NCBI GenBank assembly: GCA_041914785.1
Contig: JAYSCT010000002.1
Coordinates: forward strand, 21,307 to 85,306
DNA from: Pelomonas sp041914785
GTDB lineage: Bacteria; Pseudomonadota; Gammaproteobacteria; Burkholderiales; Burkholderiaceae_C
Length of the DNA: 64,000 bases
Direction: 5' to 3'
The notes under the pieces were generated by a model. That model was given only the letters and a program-made list of their open reading frames with translations. It was not told the origin of the DNA and ran no database searches. This document shows, piece by piece, positions 34,900-41,851 of the stretch (its first letter is position 1; each line of letters begins with the position of its first letter). Both the position numbers and the translations under genes were made by a program.

Positions 34900-35933
34900 G
34901 GCAGCTCCACGACCAAGCTCATGCCACGGCCATCGGGCCCGAACCGAACGCTGGCTGCTGCACCGTAGCGCGCCGCCAACCGCTCGCGCACGTTGCGCAG
35001 GCCCAGGCCGCCGTCGGGGTCGGGCGGCGACTCGGGCACGGGCGTGTCGCCGTGGTTGCTGACCCGCAGCGTCAGGCGCTCGCCGTCACGCGCCGCCGCC
35101 ACGACGACCTCGACGCGGCCGCGGTGCCGCGCCACATCGTGCTTGACGGCGTTCTCCACTGGCGCCAGCAGCAGCAGCGCCGGCAGCCGGCAGGCCAGCG
35201 CCGCATCATCGGCGTCGAGGCGCACCACCAGCCGCTCGGGGCCGAAGCGCGCCTGCATCAGCGCGAGGAAGGGCTCGACCAGCGCCAGCTCCTCGCGCAG
35301 CGTGTGCTCGGCGCGCTGCTGCGCGGCCAGCGTCTGGCGCAGCAGGTCGGCCAGCTGGCACAGCAGCCGGTCGGCGCGGGGCACGTCCTCGTACATGACC
35401 GACGAGATCAGGTTCAGCGTGTTGAACAGGAAGTGCGGCTGCACCTGGTCGGCCAGGCGCGCCAGGCGCACCTCGGCCAGCTCGCGGCGCGCACGCTCGG
35501 CCGCCTGGGCCATCCAGACGCCGCGCGAGATCAGGCAGAAGCTGAGGTAGCTCACCGCGTCCTTGCCGCCCTCGTAGACCAGCAGCGTGGGGATGTCGTC
35601 GGGGTGGTAGCCCGCGCCCACGAGGGCATAGACCAGCAGCCGCAGGCCGAACATGCCGGCGATGTGCAGCACGCTGAAGACCGGCAGCGCCACCGCGTGC
35701 GCCAGCAGCTGCCGCGGCCAGGGCTGCCCCTGCAGCCGGCCGACGAGGGCGTGCACGCACAAGGCCAGCGCGCCGATGACGAAGACCGAGCTGTACTCCC
35801 ACAGGAAGGGCTCCCACGGCTGCGTGCCGCCGCCCAAGCGGTAGGCCTCCAGCGCCGACGCGCTGAGCAGCCCGCCGACGACGGTCAGCAGCGCGATGTA
35901 GGGCAGGCGCCAGCGGCGCGGCAGGATGGGCAT
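34887..35933 (-). CDS. LytS/YehU-type sensor histidine kinase
   Basis: 348 residues. Four N-terminal membrane helices (about 10-150) are followed by the His_kinase domain, whose phosphoacceptor histidine is in DQVQPHFLFNTLNLISS near residue 167. The ATPase half has PVENAVKHDVA and GGLGLRNVRERL. This is the standard partner of LytTR regulators, and the regulator gene overlaps its 3' end. The signal sensed is unknown; no extracellular sensor domain of any size is present. Confidence 0.92.
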   Translation of the reverse strand: MPILPRRWRLPYIALLTVVGGLLSASALEAYRLGGGTQPWEPFLWEYSSVFVIGALALCVHALVGRLQGQPWPRQLLAHAVALPVFSVLHIAGMFGLRLLVYALVGAGYHPDDIPTLLVYEGGKDAVSYLSFCLISRGVWMAQAAERARRELAEVRLARLADQVQPHFLFNTLNLISSVMYEDVPRADRLLCQLADLLRQTLAAQQRAEHTLREELALVEPFLALMQARFGPERLVVRLDADDAALACRLPALLLLAPVENAVKHDVARHRGRVEVVVAAARDGERLTLRVSNHGDTPVPESPPDPDGGLGLRNVRERLAARYGAAASVRFGPDGRGMSLVVELPCAS

Positions 35934-36063
35934 GCCGCAGTGTGCCCCGCCGCCGCGCCGCCGCCGGTGTCGTTCACCCCGGCAGCGGCGCCATTCGCCC
36001 CCGGCCGCCCGTGGCTCCTAGACTCCGCATGCCGGCGCGCCTGCGCCGGCAGGAGGCCAGACC

Positions 36064-37215
36064 GTGCTGGACATGCTGGAGTTGCGCACCATCAGCGGCG
36101 TCACCGGGGTGATGGGCTGTCTGATGGCGCTGGTGATGTTCTTCCAGCGCCGCAGCTATCCGCCGTCCATCCGCGGCCTGGGCCACTGGACGGTGGCGCC
36201 GCTGCTGGCGTTCGCGTCGGCGCTGCTGTTCACGCTGCGGGGTGCGGTGCCGGCCCTGCTCTCCACCGGCCTGGCCAACGCGCTGATGTTCGCGGCGGCG
36301 GCGACCTTCCTGGCCGGCAGCTGCCGCTTCTTCGGGCAGCCGCTGTCCGCGCGGGCGACGGGACTGCTGTGGCTGGCCGGCGCGGCGGCGCTGCTGTTCA
36401 TGAGCCTGTTCACCGGCGGCTACGGCTGGCGCGTGCTGTTCATGGGGGTGCTGCTGGGCGGCGTGGGCGCCTGGCATGCGGCCGTCGTCTGGCGCCAGCC
36501 GGTGCACAGCTTCGCGACGCGCTTCACCGGCACCGTGCTGGCGCTGACCAGCGCCATCATCCTGGCCCGCGCCGCCAGCGCGCCGTTCGCGCCGCCGCAG
36601 GAGGGCCTGTTCACGCCGGCACCGATGCAGGTCGTCTACTTGCTGGGCCTGGCCTTCGGCACGCTGCTGACCAGCATCGGCACGGTGCTGATGGCGTCGG
36701 AGCACCTGCGCCGGGAGCTGGAACGCCTCATCACGCACGACAGCCTGACGGGCGCGCTGACGCGCCGCGCGCTGTTCACGACGGGAGAGGCCGAGCTGGC
36801 GCGCGCACGGCGGCAGGGCCGGCCGCTGTCGGTGCTGATGCTGGACCTGGACCACTTCAAGCAGATCAACGACGAGCACGGCCACCGCGTGGGCGACCAG
36901 GTGCTGGTGGACTTCGTCGCCCGCGCGCTTGCGGTGCTGCGCCGCCCGGCCGTGCTGGGCCGCTACGGCGGCGAGGAGTTCGTCGCGCTGCTGCCGGACA
37001 CCGACACGGCGCAGGCGCTGGCCGTGGCCGAGCGCATCCGCGCGAGCGCCGGCACCGACCCGGGCCTGCCGGCCTGCGCGGTCAGCATCGGCGTCGCGGG
37101 TGCGTTGCCGCAGGACTCGCTGGAAGCCCTCATCAACCGCGCCGACGCCGGCCTGTACGACGCCAAGGCCCAGGGGCGCAACCGCGTGGTGCAGCGCCCC
37201 GCCCCGGCAGGCTAG
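36064..37215 (+). CDS. Membrane diguanylate cyclase lacking the inhibitory site
   Basis: 383 residues starting at GTG 36064, seven bases after AGGAGG. About six membrane helices fill residues 10-205, with no large loop between them. A GGDEF domain follows, with GGEEF in LGRYGGEEFVALLP and the metal aspartate in MLDLDHFKQINDEHGH. The RxxD inhibitory site seen in the two cyclases at 6-10 kb is replaced by RRPA, so product feedback may be lost. It converges with the small gene at 37212-37481, both stops sharing CTAG. Confidence 0.9.
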   Translation: MLDMLELRTISGVTGVMGCLMALVMFFQRRSYPPSIRGLGHWTVAPLLAFASALLFTLRGAVPALLSTGLANALMFAAAATFLAGSCRFFGQPLSARATGLLWLAGAAALLFMSLFTGGYGWRVLFMGVLLGGVGAWHAAVVWRQPVHSFATRFTGTVLALTSAIILARAASAPFAPPQEGLFTPAPMQVVYLLGLAFGTLLTSIGTVLMASEHLRRELERLITHDSLTGALTRRALFTTGEAELARARRQGRPLSVLMLDLDHFKQINDEHGHRVGDQVLVDFVARALAVLRRPAVLGRYGGEEFVALLPDTDTAQALAVAERIRASAGTDPGLPACAVSIGVAGALPQDSLEALINRADAGLYDAKAQGRNRVVQRPAPAG

Positions 37216-37481
37216 CGCCTGGCCCGCGGCGGCTGCGACGCGGCGTGCTCGCCGCCGTCCACCAGGCTGCCGCGGCGCCCGGCGTCCAGCCCCGGCGTAG
37301 CGCGCAGGTCGGTGTCCACCTGGCCCTGGGCGAGATCGCGCGCGGCACGCCGGATGTGCGGGTCGGGCTGGGGATGCGTCGCGTCGGTCTGCTGGTCGCG
37401 CTCGTGCGGCAGTGACGGGCCGTCGGGCGCCACGGCGCCGCGTTGCGTGGTGGATTCCGGGCGGGAGGTGTGCGGCTTCAT
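37212..37481 (-). CDS. Small hydrophilic protein, unknown function
   Basis: 89 residues, highly charged, no hydrophobic helix and no signal peptide; predicted to be disordered. It starts MKPHTSRPEST at 37481 with AGGAG nine bases upstream, which supports a real gene. The central segment SLPHERDQQTDA followed by RRAARDLAQGQVDTDLR resembles a class of small conserved proteins seen in many Burkholderiales and Xanthomonadales, as I recall them; function unknown. The longer frame to 38192 is antisense to the Mla-type permease and not used. Confidence 0.7.
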   Translation of the reverse strand: MKPHTSRPESTTQRGAVAPDGPSLPHERDQQTDATHPQPDPHIRRAARDLAQGQVDTDLRATPGLDAGRRGSLVDGGEHAASQPPRARR

Positions 37482-37641
37482 GGGGTTCTCCTGAGCTGGC
37501 ATGGGCCGCACTGTGGGCGCGGCGCCGCGGCGCGCGTGTAGTCGCAGGCCGGCTCGCGGCGTGCGGCGGGGCGCCGTCCTACAGCGGGCGAAGACGGCGT
37601 CCGGGCCGGCACTGCGCCGCCGCCGCCTATCATTGGCAGCC

Positions 37642-38772
37642 ATGACCGACACGCTCGCTTCCCCTGCCCCGCCCCGCGCCCCGACGCGCGGCGGCGATGC
37701 GCAGTGGGAGGGCGGCGGCCACCGCTGGCGGCTGGTGCTGAGCGGCGACTGGCGCGACGAGGCCCTCCCCGGCCCGCCGGCCGGCCTCACCGTGGCGGCG
37801 GGCACGCAGGTCGGCTTCGACGGGTCACGCCTGGCGCACTGGCAGCCGGCATTCGCCGCCTCGCTGTGGCAGCTGCTGGCGCCGCTGGCGCGGGGGGGCG
37901 TGACGCTGGACCTTGCCGGCCTGCCGCGCGGCCTGCAGCCGCTGCTGGGCCTGAGCCTGCCGCAGCCGGCGCCCGCCGCGCAGCCGGCGGCCGGCCCCGC
38001 CGACGACGGCCCGCCCCCGCCGTCCGACTCGCGCAAGACGCTGGTGTTCGTGGGCGAGCTGCTCGCCGCACTGGGCCGACTGGCGCGCGGCCGCACCGCG
38101 ATGCGGCTGAGCGACTGGCTGTGGCAGGTCGAGCAGACCGGGCCGCGCAGCCTGCCCATCGTGCTGCTGGTGGCCACGCTGGTGGGCCTCATCGTCGCCT
38201 ACATGGGCGCGGAGCAGCTGCAGCGCTTCGGTGCGCAGAGCTTCATCGCCAACCTCGTCACCATCGGCGTGGTGCGCGAGATCGCGGCGCTGGTGGTGGG
38301 CATCGTGCTGGCGGGGCGCGTCGGCGCGGCCTTCGCGGCGCAGATCGGCAGCATGCGCGCCGGCGAGGAGATCGATGCGCTGACGACGCTGGGCGTGGAC
38401 CCGGTGGAGCACCTGGTGCTGCCGCGCATGCTGGCGCTGCTGGTCACGGGCCCGCTGCTGACGCTGTGCGCCGGCCTGGCCGGGCTGGCCGTGGGCGGCG
38501 CGGTGGCCGTGGGCCTGTACGACGTACCGGCGATGGCCTACCTGAGCACGACGCGCGAGGCGCTGTCGGGCTGGGACCTGTTCGTCGGGCTGCTCAAGGG
38601 CAGCGTGTACGCGGTGCTCGTCGCGCTGGCCGGCTGCCGCCAGGGCCTGAACGCGGGCCGCAGCGCGCAGGCGGTGGGCGAGGCGACGACCGCGGCCGTC
38701 GTGCAGGCCATCGTGTGGATGGTGGTGGCCGCCTCGGCGCTCACCGTGATCTTCCAGCGGCTGGGACTATGA
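37642..38772 (+). CDS. MlaE-type ABC permease with N-terminal STAS-like domain
   Basis: 376 residues. A soluble N-terminal part (about 20-120, with LDLAGLPRG) looks like a STAS/MlaB-like module fused to the permease. The MlaE permease part follows with five helices, and its signature is RFGAQSFIANLVTIGVVREIAALVVGI and AAFAAQIGSMRAGEEIDAL. It should form the inner-membrane core of a lipid transporter with the next two gene products. The ATG at 37642 has TATCAT only eight bases upstream, so the message may be nearly leaderless. The stop overlaps the ATPase start (ATGA). Confidence 0.92.
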   Translation: MTDTLASPAPPRAPTRGGDAQWEGGGHRWRLVLSGDWRDEALPGPPAGLTVAAGTQVGFDGSRLAHWQPAFAASLWQLLAPLARGGVTLDLAGLPRGLQPLLGLSLPQPAPAAQPAAGPADDGPPPPSDSRKTLVFVGELLAALGRLARGRTAMRLSDWLWQVEQTGPRSLPIVLLVATLVGLIVAYMGAEQLQRFGAQSFIANLVTIGVVREIAALVVGIVLAGRVGAAFAAQIGSMRAGEEIDALTTLGVDPVEHLVLPRMLALLVTGPLLTLCAGLAGLAVGGAVAVGLYDVPAMAYLSTTREALSGWDLFVGLLKGSVYAVLVALAGCRQGLNAGRSAQAVGEATTAAVVQAIVWMVVAASALTVIFQRLGL

Positions 38773-39584
38773 GCCCCGTGTCCGATCGAGCGCCACTGGA
38801 CGCGGGCCGGCCTGCGAACGGCCCGCAGGCGCACGAGGTGCTGATGCGCGTGGACAACCTCAGCCTGCATGCCGGCGGCCGCGAGCTGCAGCACGGCCTG
38901 ACGTTCGACGTGCGCGCCGGCGAGGTGCTCGCCATCTGCGGCGCCAGCGGCTGCGGCAAGAGCACGCTGCTGCGTCACATGATCGGGCTGCAGACGCCCG
39001 AGGTGGGCACCGTCACCTGGGTGGCCGGCGGCGAGGCGCGTGATGTGCACGGCGACGACCCGCCGCGGCGCGAGATCGGCGTGGCCTTCCAGGCTGGTGC
39101 GCTCTGGAGCAGCATGAGCGTCGGCGAGAACCTGATGCTGCCGCTGGAGCTCTACACCGAGCTGGACGAGGCGCAGCGCGAGCAGCAGGCCCGCTTCAAG
39201 CTGGCACTGGCCGGGCTGGCCGACCCGGCCACCTTCGACGCCGAGCCGTCGTCGCTGTCGGGCGGCATGAGGAAGCGCGCGGCCATCGCGCGCGCGCTGA
39301 TGCTGGACCCGCCGCTGCTGTGCCTGGACGAGCCCTCCGCCGGCCTGGACCCGCTGACGTCGGCGCGGCTGGACGACCTCATCAAGCGGCTGAAGACCGA
39401 CGTCGGCACCGCCATCGTGCTCGTGACCCACGAGCTGGACAGCCTGTTCGCAGTGGCCGACCGGCTGCTGTTCCTGGACGTGCAGGCCCGCACCGCGACC
39501 GCGCTGGGCCCGCCGGCCGAGCTGCGCGACCACGGGCCCGACGCCGTCCGCGAGTTCCTCAACCGTGGCGAGGTCCCGGCATGA
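38769..39584 (+). CDS. MlaF-type ABC ATPase
   Basis: 271 residues, one ABC domain. Walker A GASGCGKST is near residue 60, signature LSGGMRKRAAIARAL follows, Walker B LLCLDEPSAGLDP and H-loop LVTHELDS. The SGGMRKR signature and the FQAGALWSSMSVGENL segment are diagnostic of MlaF. It starts inside the permease stop and ends within the MCE gene start, so all genes in the operon are coupled. It powers phospholipid or other lipid movement between the membranes. Confidence 0.94.
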   Translation: MSPVSDRAPLDAGRPANGPQAHEVLMRVDNLSLHAGGRELQHGLTFDVRAGEVLAICGASGCGKSTLLRHMIGLQTPEVGTVTWVAGGEARDVHGDDPPRREIGVAFQAGALWSSMSVGENLMLPLELYTELDEAQREQQARFKLALAGLADPATFDAEPSSLSGGMRKRAAIARALMLDPPLLCLDEPSAGLDPLTSARLDDLIKRLKTDVGTAIVLVTHELDSLFAVADRLLFLDVQARTATALGPPAELRDHGPDAVREFLNRGEVPA

Positions 39585-40666
39585 AGCGCCATCGCGCCAA
39601 CCCCCTGTTCATCGGCGGCTTCGTCGTCGCCGCGCTGGCCATCCTGGCCGTGGCCCTCATCGCGCTGCCCGGCCTGCACTGGTTCAAGCGCCCCGAGCGC
39701 GTGGTGATGTTCTTCTCCGGCTCCGTGTTCGGGCTGCAGAAGGGCGCGCCGGTGGTGTTCCGCGGCGTGCGCATCGGCGACGTGACCGATATCAGCGTGC
39801 ACTACGACAGCACGCGGGACAGCTTCGCCATCCCCGTCGTCGCGCAGCTGGACGCCGACGCCGTGCGCGGCCTGGACGGCCGCATGGGCAACGACGACAT
39901 CGCCCATGCGCTGCCCACGCTGATCGCGCGCGGCCTCAGCGCGCAGCTGGGCACGCAGAGCCTGGTGACCGGCCAGCTCTACGTGGACCTGGACTTCCGC
40001 ACCAAGCCGCGCGGCACGCTGCACGGCGGCTACAAGGGCGAGGCCACGGAGATCCCGACCAGCGCCACCGCCTTCCAGGCGCTGAAGAACCAGCTGGAAA
40101 GCGTGGACCTGCGCAAGATCCTGGACGACCTCAGCCAGATCGCTGCATCGGCCAAGTCGCTGGTGGCCGCGCCGGAGCTCAAGCAGGGCATGCAGGACTT
40201 CGCCGCCACGGCGGCCCACGCGCGGCGGCTGGCCGCCGAGCTGGACCGCCGGGCCGTGCCGCTGACGCGCGGCGCCGAGTCGGCACTGGCCAGCGTGGAC
40301 CGGGCCGGCGGCAAGGTCTCCACCGCCGCCGACAAGCTGGGCGACGGTGCCGACAAGGCCGGCGCGCTGCTGGACCCGAAGGGCGCCGTCGTGCGCGACC
40401 TGCAGCACGCCATGAACGAGCTGGCCCAGGCCAGCAGCGCGCTGCGCGAGGCCGCCGACACCGACGGCCCGCTGCTGCAGCAGACCGAACGCACGCTGCG
40501 CGAGCTGTCGCAGGCTGCCCGCACGCTGCGGCAGCTGGCCCGGTCGCTGGACGCCCAGCCGCAGCAGCTGCTGCTGGGCCGCCAGCCGGACGCCGGCCTG
40601 CCGGCCACCGCGCCGCCACCCGCCAAGGACCTCGCCCAGGATCTCGCCAAGGAGCCCGCACGATGA
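39581..40666 (+). CDS. MCE-domain (MlaD/PqiB-like) lipid-binding protein
   Basis: 361 residues. One N-terminal membrane anchor (FIGGFVVAALAILAVALIAL) is followed by an MCE domain (about 45-120, FSGSVFGLQKGAPVVFRGVRIGDV) in the periplasm. A long helical, coiled-coil-rich tail follows (about 170-330, with repeated LxxAxxxLRxLAxxL patterns) that likely reaches across the periplasm. Such long tails occur in single-MCE proteins of the LetB/PqiB type that bridge to an outer-membrane lipoprotein. That partner is the next gene. Confidence 0.92.
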   Translation: MKRHRANPLFIGGFVVAALAILAVALIALPGLHWFKRPERVVMFFSGSVFGLQKGAPVVFRGVRIGDVTDISVHYDSTRDSFAIPVVAQLDADAVRGLDGRMGNDDIAHALPTLIARGLSAQLGTQSLVTGQLYVDLDFRTKPRGTLHGGYKGEATEIPTSATAFQALKNQLESVDLRKILDDLSQIAASAKSLVAAPELKQGMQDFAATAAHARRLAAELDRRAVPLTRGAESALASVDRAGGKVSTAADKLGDGADKAGALLDPKGAVVRDLQHAMNELAQASSALREAADTDGPLLQQTERTLRELSQAARTLRQLARSLDAQPQQLLLGRQPDAGLPATAPPPAKDLAQDLAKEPAR

Positions 40667-41283
40667 CCGCTTCCCTGTCCACCCTGCCGCGCCGCGGCCT
40701 GCTGCTGGGCCTGGCCGCCGCCGCGCTGGCCGGCTGCGCGCACCGCGGCGCACCGGCCCGCCGCCTGTACGGCCTGACCGGGCTGCCGCCGCTGCCCGAC
40801 GACGCCCGCCCCGGCCGCGACAACCGCGCCTGGGTGCTGGGCCCGCAGGTGGCCCTGCCCGAGCTGCTGGACCGCGACGAGATCCTCGTGGCCTCGGGCA
40901 GCGCCGGCCTGGCGCCATTGCCCGAGGCCCGCTGGGCCGAACCGCTGCGCGACGCGCTGCCCCGGCTGCTGGCGGAAGACCTGGCGCGGCTGCGCCAGCC
41001 CTACCCCGTGGCGCTGGGCAAGCCGCAGGCCCCGGCCGGCGAGTCGCTGCGACTGGTGGTGCGCGTGGACGAATGGCTGGCCCGGCCGGACGCCGCCGGC
41101 CTGCGGCTGGCGCTGCGCGCACGCTGGCACTGGCTGCCGCTGCAGGCCCCGGCCGACACGCCGCTGCCCGCCCCCGGCAGCGCCGACCTGGCGCTGCCCT
41201 GCGCCGCGCAGGCGGATGCGCTGGCCGAGGCCTACCGGCGCAGCGTGACCGCGCTGGCGGCGCGTATCGTCGCGTCGTCCTGA
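40663..41283 (+). CDS. PqiC-like ABC-transport auxiliary lipoprotein
   Basis: 206 residues with a lipoprotein signal (lipobox AALAGC near residue 24) and the ABC-type transport auxiliary domain (formerly DUF330). LYGLTGLPPLP after the lipobox and the VAL...LLDRDEILVASG stretch are typical. It is expected at the outer membrane as the docking partner of the MCE protein. The start overlaps the stop of the MCE gene. Last member of the four-gene lipid-transport operon, unless the lipocalin 20 bp downstream is co-transcribed. Confidence 0.88.
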   Translation: MTASLSTLPRRGLLLGLAAAALAGCAHRGAPARRLYGLTGLPPLPDDARPGRDNRAWVLGPQVALPELLDRDEILVASGSAGLAPLPEARWAEPLRDALPRLLAEDLARLRQPYPVALGKPQAPAGESLRLVVRVDEWLARPDAAGLRLALRARWHWLPLQAPADTPLPAPGSADLALPCAAQADALAEAYRRSVTALAARIVASS

Positions 41284-41302
41284 CCCCTTCGCCGAAACCG
41301 CC

Positions 41303-41851
41303 ATGCACCGCCTGACCCGCCTGCTCCTCCTCGCCGCCACCGCGGCCTGCACCGCCTGCGGCACGCCCGGCGCCGGCCAGCCGCCGCTGCCCACCGTGCC
41401 CCGGGTGGACCTGGCCCGCTACGCCGGCAGCTGGTACGAGATCGCGCTGCTGCCCAACCGCTTCCAGAAGCAGTGCGTGGCCGACACGCAGGCCACCTAC
41501 CGGCTCGACGGCGACCGCGTGGCGGTGCTGAACCGCTGCCGCACCGCCGACGGCCGCGTGGAGGACATCCAGGGCCACGCCAAGGTCGTGCCCGACAGCG
41601 GCAACGCCAAGCTGCGCGTGAGCTTCTTCTGGCCCATCTACGGCGACTACTGGATCGTGGCGCTGGACCCGGACTACCGCCACGTGCTGGTGGGCACCCC
41701 GGACCGCGGCTACGCCTGGGTGCTGTCGCGCACGCCGCAGCTGGACGAGACGGTGTTGAACGGGCTGCTGGACCGCGCCGCGGCGCTGGGCTTCGATCGC
41801 GGCGCGTTCAGGCGGACGCCGCAGACCCGCCCCCTGCCCGCGGCCTCCTAG
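41303..41851 (+). CDS. blc: Outer-membrane lipocalin (Blc-like)
   Basis: 182 residues. The lipoprotein-type N-terminus (TAACTACGTPG) is followed by the bacterial lipocalin hallmark DLARYAGSWYEIALLPNRFQ. The barrel motifs DIQGHAKVVP and FWPIYGDYWIVALDPDY come next. It binds lysophospholipids or fatty acids at the outer membrane. It starts 20 bp after the PqiC-like gene, so it may belong to the lipid-transport operon. Its TAG stop and the stop of the convergent dabA share CTAG. Confidence 0.92.
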   Translation: MHRLTRLLLLAATAACTACGTPGAGQPPLPTVPRVDLARYAGSWYEIALLPNRFQKQCVADTQATYRLDGDRVAVLNRCRTADGRVEDIQGHAKVVPDSGNAKLRVSFFWPIYGDYWIVALDPDYRHVLVGTPDRGYAWVLSRTPQLDETVLNGLLDRAAALGFDRGAFRRTPQTRPLPAAS

